DNA of 64,000 bases from CADEFX01 sp046154585 (lineage in GTDB: Bacteria > Pseudomonadota > Alphaproteobacteria > Rhizobiales > Hyphomicrobiaceae), in contig JBJXDX010000111.1 in NCBI GenBank assembly GCA_046154585.1, positions 1 through 64,000 of the forward strand. Direction: 5' to 3'. Positions within the stretch are counted from its first letter, which is position 1; each line of letters opens with the position of its first letter. Position numbers and translations under genes: made by a program. Shown here piece by piece: positions 8,513 through 17,798 of this stretch. Under the pieces are notes generated by a model. That model was not told the origin of the DNA. It did not search any database and was given only the letters and a program-made list of their open reading frames with translations.

Positions 8513-9712
8513 TTACGGCTTGTCTCGGCCGCTGAACGTCTCCGGTGCAGCTATGGCAAACGTAACGCCAATTCCAATGATGAGGGCCGCGGAAATCACG
8601 AGCGCCGCAACCGGCCCCCACACGTCGGCAATCAGCCCGAGCGCCAGCGGCCCGATGACATACCCTGCATCTCCGGTCATACGAAACAGGCCCATAGCTG
8701 AGGCATTCATACCGGGCGGCGCCGAATCCACGGCATAGGCCGCCGGCGCGGCGCCCCCGACTGAGCTGGCAACACCCCAGACGATGCACGCCGCCACGAA
8801 CCACAAGTAAGACGACGCAACGCAAAAGAGCAGCATCGAGGCCCCGGTCAAGATGGTCGCCGGAACGATGACCGCCTTGCGTCCCAGCCGGTCCGAGAGC
8901 CAGCCCGCTGGATAGGCCGCCAGCAGTCCGGACACGCTTCCGAGCATCATGGCAAAACCGAGGGCCGTGACGGACAACCCCAGTTGCGCGGTGACCAGGA
9001 CGGGCACGACTGCAAACAGTCCGCCGGTCCTGACCACGGCGTTCATGAGCGAGATCAGACTGACAAGAACGAACCCGATCTTGGACAGGAGCGCAGACAA
9101 CTGCTGCGTCAAAGGTGGGCGTGGCGCGCCATGTCCTGCGGCGACGTGCGCGAGATCGCGTGTCTCGCTCACACCGAACCACGCCACGGCGGTGGCGATT
9201 AAACTGGCGATGCCATATGCCGCGAAGGGAGCGCTGAGACCGAAGTGTTCCGCGAGAAGTCCGCCCGGGAATGGACCGATGCCAACGGCAAACAGAAATG
9301 TCCCCTGATAGATGGCGATGGTTCGGCCACGCCGTTCCGGCGTGCTGATGTCGGCGAGCACCACCTGTCCCGTCGTCAGGATCAGGCCGGCTCCCGCGCC
9401 GGCGACGAAGCGCGCGAGGATGAATTCGGGGTATCCCGTCGCCCAGGCGCACCACAGATTGCCGATTCCCGAGATCACCCCGCCTATGGCCAGCGTCGGG
9501 CGACGGCCGAGCCAGTCCGCCATTTGACCTGCGGGGATGGCGATGACAAAGCGCGCAAGGCCGTAGATGGCGACGGCCATGCCGATCGCCGAAGCTGTCA
9601 CGCCGAACGATTGCGCATAGAGCGGCAGCGAGGGCACCATCGCGCCGAAACCGAACTGGTTCACGGCCACGAGTACGCACATCCAGACGAGGATACGTCG
9701 TTCGAGCGGCAT
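8513..9712 (-). CDS. MFS transporter
   Basis: A 399-residue major facilitator with about twelve hydrophobic segments. The loop 2-3 motif A reads GQMADWLGRRP and the equivalent loop 8-9 reads GWLSDRLGRKA, the classic pattern of drug/metabolite proton antiporters of the DHA1 type. It precedes the VOC gene and probably shares its transcript, suggesting efflux or uptake of the VOC enzyme's substrate. A longer same-strand frame overlapping it is an out-of-frame reading. Confidence 0.88.
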   Translation of the reverse strand: MPLERRILVWMCVLVAVNQFGFGAMVPSLPLYAQSFGVTASAIGMAVAIYGLARFVIAIPAGQMADWLGRRPTLAIGGVISGIGNLWCAWATGYPEFILARFVAGAGAGLILTTGQVVLADISTPERRGRTIAIYQGTFLFAVGIGPFPGGLLAEHFGLSAPFAAYGIASLIATAVAWFGVSETRDLAHVAAGHGAPRPPLTQQLSALLSKIGFVLVSLISLMNAVVRTGGLFAVVPVLVTAQLGLSVTALGFAMMLGSVSGLLAAYPAGWLSDRLGRKAVIVPATILTGASMLLFCVASSYLWFVAACIVWGVASSVGGAAPAAYAVDSAPPGMNASAMGLFRMTGDAGYVIGPLALGLIADVWGPVAALVISAALIIGIGVTFAIAAPETFSGRDKP

Positions 9713-9818
9713 TTTGTACGGAAACGATCCCCGGCTGGGCGGTGCGCAGCAGGATTGCCGACGCGATCACCCTAGCCCCATGACAGCGAGACGTCAGCAC
9801 CCCCGCAGAGGGAAAATA

Positions 9819-10778
9819 TCACGCCTTCTGCCGGGCGATGATCTCGGCCCCGAAGCGCTCGATCCGCGCCACCGCCTCCTCGATCGTCGCCCCGCCCAGC
9901 CTGAGGGCTACGTCTTCGACCCCGATCGCCGTCAGTGCCTCGGCATCTGCTGCCATATCGGCCGAAGTCCCGGTGAACATGCGCCGGGTCGAGCCGTCGT
10001 TGGTCTTGCGATCGGCCCATTCGAAATGGTCCTGGACCAGCAGCGCGATGCCGAGACTGGCCGGGTCACGGCCCGCCGCTTCGCAGAGCCGCCGCACCTC
10101 GGCAATGCCGGCGGCCAACCTTGCGGTCGTGTCGAGAGGCTTCGTCTGGCTGTTGTTGCCGGGATACCAGACGTTGCCGAGCTTGATGCTCCGGCGGATA
10201 GCCGGCGCGCTTTCCCCGCCAACCCAGAGCGGCGGATGCGGCCTTTGTACTGGTTTCGGCGCAAAGATCGCGTCCGAGAAGTTGACGTGCTTGCCCGAGA
10301 ACGACGACCGCTCCTTGGTCCAAAGCTCGATGAAGGCGGCAACATACTCGTCGGTCACCCGCCCGCGTTCGGCGAACTCGGCCTGGAGAAGGTCGAACTC
10401 CTCCTTCATCCAGCCCGCGCCGACGCCCACGATGAGTCGCCCTTTTGCCAGCACGTCGATGGTTGCCAGCATTTTTGCCGTGAGCATCGCCGGGCGATAC
10501 GGGACAACAAGAACGGAGGTCAGCAGGCGGATGCGTTTCGTGATGCCTGCGAGAAACGCGATGGTGGAGAGCATATCGAAGCAATGGCCGTGCGTCGCGA
10601 TCCGGAACGCGCCGCCCACCACGTAGGGGTAGTGCGACTCGAGCTTCCCCGGCACTACGAGATGGTCGCTGACCGACAGGAAATCGAAGCCCGCACGCTC
10701 GGCCGCCGCCGCAATCGCCACATAACTGTCGGCCGTCGAAAAGACATTGTGCGTGAGCGTACTCAGTCCGAAGCGCAT
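9819..10778 (-). CDS. LLM class F420- or FMN-dependent oxidoreductase
   Basis: A 319-residue luciferase-like monooxygenase fold protein. MRFGLSTLTHNVFSTADSYV, then AERAGFDFLSVSDHLVVP, and LATIDVLAKGRLIVGVGAGW are signature segments of the TIGR03619-type subgroup. The barrel is followed by PPLWVGGESAPAIRRS. Members use F420 or FMN; the cofactor cannot be settled by eye, though alphaproteobacteria usually lack F420-dependent pathways. It is divergent from a second LLM enzyme. Confidence 0.88.
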   Translation of the reverse strand: MRFGLSTLTHNVFSTADSYVAIAAAAERAGFDFLSVSDHLVVPGKLESHYPYVVGGAFRIATHGHCFDMLSTIAFLAGITKRIRLLTSVLVVPYRPAMLTAKMLATIDVLAKGRLIVGVGAGWMKEEFDLLQAEFAERGRVTDEYVAAFIELWTKERSSFSGKHVNFSDAIFAPKPVQRPHPPLWVGGESAPAIRRSIKLGNVWYPGNNSQTKPLDTTARLAAGIAEVRRLCEAAGRDPASLGIALLVQDHFEWADRKTNDGSTRRMFTGTSADMAADAEALTAIGVEDVALRLGGATIEEAVARIERFGAEIIARQKA

Positions 10779-10964
10779 GAAGCATCTCCTCCCGGCGTCA
10801 CGGGGCTGGTTCTTATTCTCTCTCGCCGAGCTTCAGCGCTCGGCCCGGCCCGCGTCAAGCCCGCGCGTGGAACCTGCCTCATACTTCCCATCGCATCCCC
10901 GCGCTTGCCGATATAGGCTGGTCCAAACATTTCGGCACGAGTTCAGAAAATCAGGGAGAGCCCA

Positions 10965-12059
10965 ATGGATGTCGGCATGATGATGATATTTTCCAGCTAT
11001 GGCTGGGAAAACATCAGTGACGATCAGGTGTGGAACGAGGATATCCAGCTGGCCCGGATTGCTGCGGACAGTGGTTTCGATGTTCTGTGGTCCGCGGAGC
11101 ACCATTTCTTCGACTACTCGTTTTGCCCCGACAATATCCATCTGATGACCTATCTCGCCGGCATCTGTCCCAATATCGACCTCGGCACTGCTGCCGTCAT
11201 CCTGCCGTGGCACGATCCGGTTCGCGTAGCCGAGAACGCGGCGGTGCTCGACATGCTGAGCAACGGGCGGCTGAGGCTCGGAATGGGGCGCGGCCTTGCC
11301 CGGCGCGAGTTTCACGCCTTCCGCGGTAGCATGGATGAATCGCGCGGGCGCTTCGACGAAGCCGCCGCGATGATCGTCAACGGGCTGAAATCCGGTTTCA
11401 TGGAAGGTGACGGCAAGTACTACAAGCAGCCGCGCGTCGAGCTCCGGCCTCGGCCCAAGCATTCGTTCGATGGCCGAATCTACGCAGTTGCCTCCAGCGA
11501 GGACTCGGTCGATTCGGCGGCAAAGCTCGGGGCTCGCATGGTCATGTTTGCCGACCGACCTTGGGAGATGCGCGCGCCCGTGATCAATCGCGGCCGGGAT
11601 CTTCATCGCAAGTACCACGGCACCGAGATGCCGAGCCTCATGATGACCGAGTTCTGCGTGTGCGGATCATCGCTCTCGGAAACCGAGGAGTGGGCGCGGC
11701 AGTACCAGGGCAAGTTCGTCGAGAGCAACTTCCATCACTACGAGTTTCTGGGCGAGCACTTCAAGACCGTGAAGGGCTACGACGCCTATCAGCAGAAGGC
11801 CGAGATCGCGCGCAAGGGCGGCCTCGAGGGCGCCGTCGCCGGCTTCATGCAAGCGGCGAGCTGGGGCACGCCAGACAAGATCCTGCGCGGGCTCGAGGCG
11901 CGGCGCCAGATCGTCGGCGACTTCGAGCTCAACGTGTCGTTCCGCTTCGGCGGCACGCCGTTCGATATCTCCAAGCAGGGCCTGAAGCTGTTTGCCAAGG
12001 AGGTGCTGCCTGTCCTGAAGACCTGGGGGCCTGCCAAGGCGCAGAAGGCTGCCGAGTAG
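10965..12059 (+). CDS. LLM class flavin-dependent oxidoreductase
   Basis: A 364-residue bacterial-luciferase-like protein. Early DSGFDVLWSAEHHFFDYSFC, then TAAVILPWHDPVRVAENAAV and LSNGRLRLGMGRGLARREF, are the conserved segments of the flavin monooxygenase barrel. A GGGAGAG ribosome-binding site precedes the ATG by seven bases. It is divergent from another LLM enzyme across a 186-bp gap. Probably an FMNH2-dependent oxygenase acting on an organic substrate that I cannot identify. Confidence 0.9.
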   Translation: MDVGMMMIFSSYGWENISDDQVWNEDIQLARIAADSGFDVLWSAEHHFFDYSFCPDNIHLMTYLAGICPNIDLGTAAVILPWHDPVRVAENAAVLDMLSNGRLRLGMGRGLARREFHAFRGSMDESRGRFDEAAAMIVNGLKSGFMEGDGKYYKQPRVELRPRPKHSFDGRIYAVASSEDSVDSAAKLGARMVMFADRPWEMRAPVINRGRDLHRKYHGTEMPSLMMTEFCVCGSSLSETEEWARQYQGKFVESNFHHYEFLGEHFKTVKGYDAYQQKAEIARKGGLEGAVAGFMQAASWGTPDKILRGLEARRQIVGDFELNVSFRFGGTPFDISKQGLKLFAKEVLPVLKTWGPAKAQKAAE

Positions 12060-12228
12060 TAGCGGCCGGGGCACCACCTCGTTAATCGTTTGTTTCCGGC
12101 GTTACAGGTCGCGCAGGCCTCGGCAGCTATACTGAACTGTAGGACTTTAGCCCTATCCTGTGCGGGGACACGGGGCTCCGCGCCTGCAGTCTGAACTGTG
12201 ATTGAGCCTACAACGCTAAGGCACCCTC

Positions 12229-13188
12229 ATGAAATCGCCAATTCCAGCAATTGGTCTTCCCGGAGGTTCCGGGTCATCGTATTTCGGATCCGGGGCAAGG
12301 CTTGCTCTGGTCATCGCGGCCGTCGCGCTGTTCATCGCCTGGCTCGGCATCTATCGCATCGACGCGGGACACGTCGGCATCGTCAAGCGCTTCGGCAACG
12401 TCATCGACGTGGTCGATCCCGGTCTCCATTACAAGCTGCCTTACGCCGACACGGTCGAGGAGATGGAAGTGCGCGAGCGCGCCTTCTCGATCGACCTCGA
12501 TGCGGCTTCGCAGGATCCACTGGAGTTGCCCATCAAGGTCACCGTCAACTGGCTCGTGAAGCGTGCACAGGTCAAGGATCTCTACGTTCAGTTCGGCTCG
12601 CTCGATCAGTTCGAGAAGCGCATCATCTTGCCGCGCCTCAACGATGCCGTGAAGGGTGTCACCAGCCGCTACATCGTCAACGACCTGTTGAGGAAACGCG
12701 TGGAGTATCGCGACCTCTCGATGAAGGTCTTCGAGGAACGCATGCCCGAGGATGTGCAGATCACGGGTTTCTCGATCGTCAACATCGGCTTTCCGCCGGA
12801 ATACACGAAGGCCATCCGCGACAAGCAGGTGGCGCGCGAGCAGGCCGAGACAGAGAAATTCGTGCTCGACCGTCAGCGCCTGACCAGCACGCAGGTGACG
12901 CAGTCCGCCGAGGCTCAGCGCGATGCCGACAAGGCGCGTGCCGACGGCCGTGCCTACGAGATCAAGGTGCAGGGCGAGGCGCAGGCCGACGCCATCCGCA
13001 TCATGGGCGCGGCGCTCGCTCAGAATCCGCTCGTTGTCGAATACAAGAAGGTCGAGCGGTGGGGCGGCACATTTCCCACCACCTTTATGGGCGGCGACTC
13101 CGGCGCCAACACGATGTGGTCGCTGCCTGGCCAGGGCGCGGGCGCAGGCCAACCTGCGGCAGGCGCGCCAACGCGCACGACACGATAA
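12229..13188 (+). CDS. SPFH/prohibitin family membrane protein
   Basis: A 319-residue protein with one membrane helix near the N-terminus (LALVIAAVALFIAWLGIY, residues about 23-42), followed directly by the band 7 domain (AGHVGIVKRFGNVIDVVDPGLHYKLP). An alanine/glutamate-rich coiled-coil follows at residues about 195-265 (EQAETEKFVLDRQRL, AEAQRDADKARADG). The size and N-terminal anchor match prohibitin/HflK-HflC relatives that assemble rings and modulate membrane proteases. No HflC partner or protease lies beside it. The Shine-Dalgarno is weak. Confidence 0.88.
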   Translation: MKSPIPAIGLPGGSGSSYFGSGARLALVIAAVALFIAWLGIYRIDAGHVGIVKRFGNVIDVVDPGLHYKLPYADTVEEMEVRERAFSIDLDAASQDPLELPIKVTVNWLVKRAQVKDLYVQFGSLDQFEKRIILPRLNDAVKGVTSRYIVNDLLRKRVEYRDLSMKVFEERMPEDVQITGFSIVNIGFPPEYTKAIRDKQVAREQAETEKFVLDRQRLTSTQVTQSAEAQRDADKARADGRAYEIKVQGEAQADAIRIMGAALAQNPLVVEYKKVERWGGTFPTTFMGGDSGANTMWSLPGQGAGAGQPAAGAPTRTTR

Positions 13189-13378
13189 AGCTACGTCGTA
13201 GCGTCATAGGGAGAAGGAACGGCCGCAGCAGCCAGCCGTCCTGCTGCCTGGAAGAGCTGCACCGCCTGAGGCACGCTTCCCTCCGCCTATGACCATTATG
13301 ATAGCCTGCGGTGTGGCATCGCCGGATGTTCCATGATTAGATCGTGTGTTTGCTTGCCGCCACTCGGGCTCCACACAC

Positions 13379-15070
13379 ATGAAGCAACCGGTTCTCTACG
13401 ATGCACTCGCCGAGGCGTTTGTTGCCGAAGGTGTCGATACCCAGTTCATCCTGATGGGTGACGGCAACATGCACTGGGCGACGGCGCTGTCGAAGCTGCC
13501 GGGCGTCCAGACCATCCACGTGCGCCACGAGCACTGCTCGGTCGCGGCGGCCATGGCCTACTACGTGGCGACGGGAAAAGTCGCGGCAGCTTCTGTCACC
13601 TGCGGACCGGGTCTCACCCAGCTCATGACGGCCCTGCCGGCTGCTGTGCGCGCCCGTCTACCGGTTGTCGTGTTTTCCGGCGAAGCCCCGATCAACGCCA
13701 AATTCTACAATCAGGCCATCGACCAGGCGCCCTTCGTCTACGCGACAGGCGCCCACTACATCGCCGCGCACAGCGTGCCGCGCATGCTCGATCACGTGCG
13801 CGAGGCGTTTCATATTGCGCGCCTCGAGCGGCGACCCGTCGTGCTCGGCGTGCCGTACGACATGCAGAAGCTTCCTTACGTCGCCAAATCCCCCTATGTG
13901 CCGTCGACCAAGTTCGTGCCTGACGGCGGGCGGCCGCAGCCCGATCCGGCGCAGGTCGCGATGCTTGTCGAGCGCATCAGGATGGCCAAGCGGCCAGTCG
14001 TGCTTGGCGGCCGCGGCGCAATTCGATCGGGCGCCAAGGCTGCCGTCGAGGCGCTGGCGGATCGCAGCGGTGCAGTGCTGGCGACGACACTGCCGGCGCG
14101 TGGTCTGTTCGATCAGCATCCGTTCTCGCTCGGCGTCGCGGGCGGCTATGCGTCGCTTCTCAATCGCGAGGTGCTCGGCAGCGCCGACCTGATTATCGCC
14201 GTCGGCGCCAGTCTCTCCTACTACACCGTGGACGGCGGCAACATGTTCCCGCAGGCCTTCGTCGCCCAGATCGATGATGCGCCGCGCGGTCTGCGCGACG
14301 GCATGAGCGCAGCCGATCTCTACATCAGGGCGGATGCGCGCGCGTCTGCCGAGGTGCTGGCCGTGGAGTTGGACCGAACGCTCGGCGCCGGCAAGCCGAC
14401 GGCGGCCGCGATCCGCACCAACGAGCTTGCCCATCGCATTGCCAACGATCCGGCCGACACCGTCGCGTTTGACATTGCGCCGGGTCTGCTCGATCCGCGC
14501 GCCGCCATCCGCGCCTTGGACAGCGTCATTCCCCCCGACTGGGACATCGTCAGCGGGTCCGGCCACCAGGCCTACTTCAATTCGCAGATGCGGGGCCGCA
14601 TGCCGGAGCGCTTCACCGCGATCCGTGAGTTCGGCGCCATCGGCAATGGCCTGTCGTTCGCCGTGGGCGTCGCCGCCGCGCGTAGGCTCAGCCGCGACAG
14701 CAAGGTCGTGCTGATCGAGGGCGACGGCAGTCTCCTCATGCACATCCAGGAACTGGAGACGCTGAAGCGCCACGGCTTGCGCATCTTGATCTGCGTCTTG
14801 AACGACGGGGCCTACGGCGCGGAGATCCACAAAATGCGCGCCGACGGTATCGACGACTCCGGCGCCGTCTTCGGTCGCCCGCCGTTCGAATCCATTGCAC
14901 GCGGCTTCGGTCTGCGCGGTGCCGAAGTGCGGAATCTCGATGCGGTGCCCAAGCTGTTTGCCGACTTCGCGCGCCAGGGCGAGACGGAGGTGTGGAACAT
15001 CCAGATCTCCGATCAGGTCACCGCGCCCAGCATGCGCAAGACCATCGCCCGGGGGCACGGCGTGATATAA
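13379..15070 (+). CDS. Thiamine pyrophosphate-dependent enzyme (acetolactate synthase-like)
   Basis: A 563-residue ThDP enzyme. The N-terminal PYR domain carries the catalytic glutamate in VRHEHCSVAAAMAYY, a central domain contains KRPVVLGGRGAI, and the C-terminal PP domain holds the GDGS...N cofactor motif (EGDGSLLMHIQE to LNDGAYGAEIH). The inner ATG at 13379 was chosen because the family begins at MKQPVLYDALAEAF; the upstream GTG adds eleven unlikely residues. It is followed 36 bp later by an SDR and then a hydroxyacid dehydrogenase, suggesting a catabolic decarboxylase or carboligase. It is not an obvious biosynthetic IlvB. Confidence 0.88.
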   Translation: MKQPVLYDALAEAFVAEGVDTQFILMGDGNMHWATALSKLPGVQTIHVRHEHCSVAAAMAYYVATGKVAAASVTCGPGLTQLMTALPAAVRARLPVVVFSGEAPINAKFYNQAIDQAPFVYATGAHYIAAHSVPRMLDHVREAFHIARLERRPVVLGVPYDMQKLPYVAKSPYVPSTKFVPDGGRPQPDPAQVAMLVERIRMAKRPVVLGGRGAIRSGAKAAVEALADRSGAVLATTLPARGLFDQHPFSLGVAGGYASLLNREVLGSADLIIAVGASLSYYTVDGGNMFPQAFVAQIDDAPRGLRDGMSAADLYIRADARASAEVLAVELDRTLGAGKPTAAAIRTNELAHRIANDPADTVAFDIAPGLLDPRAAIRALDSVIPPDWDIVSGSGHQAYFNSQMRGRMPERFTAIREFGAIGNGLSFAVGVAAARRLSRDSKVVLIEGDGSLLMHIQELETLKRHGLRILICVLNDGAYGAEIHKMRADGIDDSGAVFGRPPFESIARGFGLRGAEVRNLDAVPKLFADFARQGETEVWNIQISDQVTAPSMRKTIARGHGVI

Positions 15071-15106
15071 TAATCAAGGAATAAACTAATCGGGAGGGAT
15101 TGAATC

Positions 15107-15895
15107 ATGATGCCGGCTGAATTCGACATCACAGGAAAAGTTGTTTTCATCACGGGTGCCGGCCGCGGCATCGGCAAGGGCATTGCCCAGGTGCTCGCTG
15201 AGGCCGGCGCCGACATCGCTCTTAATGCTCTCACCCCAAAATATGTGGAAGGCGTTGCAGCGGAATTGGCCGCGTCATCAGGCCGGCGGGTCGTCCCCGT
15301 GATCGCCGACGTGACAACCACGGAGGGCGTGCAGCGCGCCGTCGACTCGGTGCTGGCCACGTTCGGGCGCATCGATGTCCTAGTGAACGCGTTGGGTGAT
15401 TCCATCCGCAAGCCGCTCGCGGCTCTGCCGGGAACGGACGGCAAGGGCCTTTCCGACGAAGAGCTCAAGTTCATCATGGACGTCAACTTGATGGAGGCGT
15501 TGCTCTGCACGCGCGCGGTCGGTCCGCACATGCTGGCGCGCCGGTCCGGCAAGGTGATCAACATCTCGTCATTTACAGCTCACGCCGACGGTGGCGACCT
15601 GGTCGTCTACACCGCTGCCAAAGCCGGGCTCGTGGGATTCACACGCGCGCAGGCGCTCGAGTGGGCGCCCTACGGCATCCACGTCAACGCCATTTCACCC
15701 GGCTTCTTTCCGGACGTCGTGACGTTCGGCGAGGAGCGCGTGAAGCAAACCCACGCCAAGTGCGAGCAGATCGTGCCGCTGAAGCGGCCCGGCCGGTTGC
15801 GCGAGGTCGGGTTTTTGGCGCTCTACCTCGCGTCGGATGCCTCGGACTATATGACAGGCCAGACCATCATTCTCGACGGCGGCGTTGGACTGTAG
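15107..15895 (+). CDS. SDR family oxidoreductase
   Basis: A 262-residue classical short-chain dehydrogenase. The cofactor motif TGAGRGIG is at residues about 15-22, NALG-type strand at VLVNALGDS, the catalytic serine in INISSFTAHADGG, and YTAAK supplies Tyr and Lys. A strong GGGAGGGATT ribosome-binding site precedes tandem ATG codons. It lies 36 bp after the ThDP enzyme and probably reduces or oxidises a hydroxy/keto intermediate of the same pathway. The substrate is not identifiable. Confidence 0.9.
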   Translation: MMPAEFDITGKVVFITGAGRGIGKGIAQVLAEAGADIALNALTPKYVEGVAAELAASSGRRVVPVIADVTTTEGVQRAVDSVLATFGRIDVLVNALGDSIRKPLAALPGTDGKGLSDEELKFIMDVNLMEALLCTRAVGPHMLARRSGKVINISSFTAHADGGDLVVYTAAKAGLVGFTRAQALEWAPYGIHVNAISPGFFPDVVTFGEERVKQTHAKCEQIVPLKRPGRLREVGFLALYLASDASDYMTGQTIILDGGVGL

Positions 15896-15956
15896 AGACC
15901 TTCCGACTTGGATCGAAGCGCGCTCGAATTTCATAGCTATTGCGCGTCGGTGTCGC

Positions 15957-16006
15957 CCCTGGATCCCGGCTCGCACTCGCTTCGCTCGCTCGGCCGGGAT
16001 GACAAC
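15957..16006. repeat. REP-like GC-rich hairpin
   Basis: ATCCCGGC (15963-15970) pairs perfectly with GCCGGGAT (15993-16000) around a 22-nt loop made of repeated TCGCT units. The arm sequence followed by GATGAC is the look of dispersed palindromic elements found between genes in many Hyphomicrobiales. It may also act as transcription attenuation after the SDR gene. Only one copy is in the window, so dispersal cannot be shown here. Confidence 0.5.
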
Positions 16007-16076
16007 ATAGTTTGAAAAGTCTGCAACGCCCCGACCTTTGCATTGTCGTCTTTGCGCCAGGATCGGACCTCATGCC

Positions 16077-17063
16077 ATGACTCTGCCCACGCTTCTCATA
16101 ACGCTTGACGCCGGACCCAGCAGCCGCTCCGTCATCGAGGCAACGATCGGCGCAGCGGCCCGTGTCGTGTATCTGTCAGATGTTCCGGCAGACGAGCGAG
16201 GCAAGGCACTCTCCGACGCCACGGTGCTGCTCGCGCGAGATACGTCAAAGGAATTGCAGGCCGGTGAGTTGGCATCGCTAAGCCAGGCGAGGCTGATCCA
16301 GTTCGTCACCGCCGGTGTTGACTACATTCCGCTGGGTGATGTGCCGAAGGGTTTGCCGACCGCCTGCAACGGGGGCGCTTATGCCGAGCCGATGGCGGAG
16401 CATGCTCTCGCGATGACGCTAGCGGCGCTCAAGCGTCTGCTCGTCGAGCACGCTAAGCTCGCCGGCGGCGCATTCGACCAGTTCCGGCCCAACCGAATGC
16501 TCGCCGGTTCCGTCTGCGGCATCCTGGGCTTTGGAGGTATCGGCGTTGCGACGGCGCGCGTACTGCGCGCGCTCGGAGCCAAGGTCCACGCCATCAACCG
16601 GCGCGGCGCTACGGCGGAGCCTGTCGATTGGATCGGCACTACTGCCGATATTGATCGCCTGCTGGCCGAGTCGGATGTTCTGGTCCTGAGCCTGCCGTTA
16701 ACACCCGCCACCAACGGACTCCTTGGCCAGCGCGAGCTGGCGCTCATGAAGAAGGACGCAGTGCTCGTCAACCTCGCGCGCGGTGAGATCGTCGACGAGG
16801 CCGCCCTGTTCACGCATCTCAAGGAAACACCCGAGTTCACGGCTTGCATCGATGCCTGGTGGATCGAGCCCGTGCGCCACGGTCATTTCCGCATGGACCA
16901 CGACTTCATGAGCCTGCCCAACGTCATCGCGTCGCCGCACAACTCGGCCTCAGTCGCGCGGTGGCGGAACGTTGCGCTGCGTCGCGCGGTCGAGAATGCC
17001 CGTGCCGCGTTCGAGGGCGGTCAGATCCAGCATCTCGTGCCGCCGGAGGATCGCATGAAGTGA
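16077..17063 (+). CDS. D-2-hydroxyacid dehydrogenase family protein
   Basis: A 328-residue NAD(P)-dependent dehydrogenase. The Rossmann motif CGILGFGGIGVATARVL lies at residues about 145-160. The catalytic triad is placed as expected: Arg in NLARGEIVDE, Glu in the ACIDAWWIEPV segment and His in IASPHNSAS. The inner ATG at 16077 follows AGGATCGG and fits the family start (TLPTLLITLDAG). Context with a ThDP enzyme and SDR suggests reduction of a 2-oxo acid. Specific substrate (glyoxylate, hydroxypyruvate or other) undetermined. Confidence 0.88.
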   Translation: MTLPTLLITLDAGPSSRSVIEATIGAAARVVYLSDVPADERGKALSDATVLLARDTSKELQAGELASLSQARLIQFVTAGVDYIPLGDVPKGLPTACNGGAYAEPMAEHALAMTLAALKRLLVEHAKLAGGAFDQFRPNRMLAGSVCGILGFGGIGVATARVLRALGAKVHAINRRGATAEPVDWIGTTADIDRLLAESDVLVLSLPLTPATNGLLGQRELALMKKDAVLVNLARGEIVDEAALFTHLKETPEFTACIDAWWIEPVRHGHFRMDHDFMSLPNVIASPHNSASVARWRNVALRRAVENARAAFEGGQIQHLVPPEDRMK

Positions 17064-17069
17064 GCCGCC

Positions 17070-17759
17070 TCACGCGCCGAGGATGATGCGCGTGAGCTCG
17101 TCCGGCGTGCTCAGCATGGGGTAGTGACCGGTATCGATGACGTGCCAGCGGGCCTTGAGCTTGTCGGCGGAGCGCCGGATATGCGCTTCGCCGGGATTGG
17201 GCGCCCGGCTGCAATAGAGCACATCGGCATCCCACGGCTGATCCCAGAACCGTTCCAGCTTCACAGGTCGGGTATAAACGGCCTCCGGGTGCAGCGTGAT
17301 GCGATCGGCGGCCCATTCGCGCTGCGCGGGCTCGAGGTCGGCAAACAAGCGCCCGACGGCGTCCTCGCGCGACGGCCCGATCGCCAGCGGCGTGTTGATA
17401 ACCGCCGGCCGTTTGACGATGTCGCGGATCTTCTCTCCGTGAAAGAGCGCTAGCGCGTCGGCAAAGACGATGCGGCCGACGCGCTCGCGCGCGGCCTCCG
17501 CCGCACACGCCATGACCATGCCGCCGCTCGAGGTCCCGACCAGGACCGCATCCTTGAGGTCATGAAAGAACAGTAGCTTGGCGATCTCCTCGCCGTGCGT
17601 CTCGGTGGTGATGCCGGCACGCACCTGAGAGGCGCGTTCGCCGCAGCCATCGAGCGTAGGCGTAAGGACGTTGTGCCCTTCCCGACATAGCCGGTCGGCG
17701 ACGAGCTTCCAGATCCATCCGCCCTGATAGGCGCCGTGAATGAGAACGAAGTCTGTCAT
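17070..17759 (-). CDS. Alpha/beta fold hydrolase
   Basis: A 229-residue esterase-like hydrolase. The start DFVLIHGAYQGGWIWK holds the HG oxyanion motif, the nucleophile elbow is VGTSSGGM (GxSxG), a later Asp/His pair is seen in VIDTGHYPML. This compact type resembles plant-like methyl esterases and hydroxynitrile lyase relatives. It ends 7 bp from the convergent hydroxyacid dehydrogenase and follows an SDR on the same strand. Substrate unknown. Confidence 0.87.
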   Translation of the reverse strand: MTDFVLIHGAYQGGWIWKLVADRLCREGHNVLTPTLDGCGERASQVRAGITTETHGEEIAKLLFFHDLKDAVLVGTSSGGMVMACAAEAARERVGRIVFADALALFHGEKIRDIVKRPAVINTPLAIGPSREDAVGRLFADLEPAQREWAADRITLHPEAVYTRPVKLERFWDQPWDADVLYCSRAPNPGEAHIRRSADKLKARWHVIDTGHYPMLSTPDELTRIILGA

Positions 17760-17798
17760 GGCGTTTCCTTGCTGTCAGCCGCGATCATAGAGACGTGT

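Noticed and set aside
8085..9800. A 571-codon frame on the minus strand
   Set aside because: Only its last 131 codons form a protein (VOC). The earlier part reads the MFS gene out of frame and is Arg-rich nonsense.
13190..13202. GCTACG-T-CGTAGC palindrome directly after the SPFH stop
   Set aside because: The arms are short with a one-base loop and no T tract, so it is neither a convincing terminator nor a clear operator.
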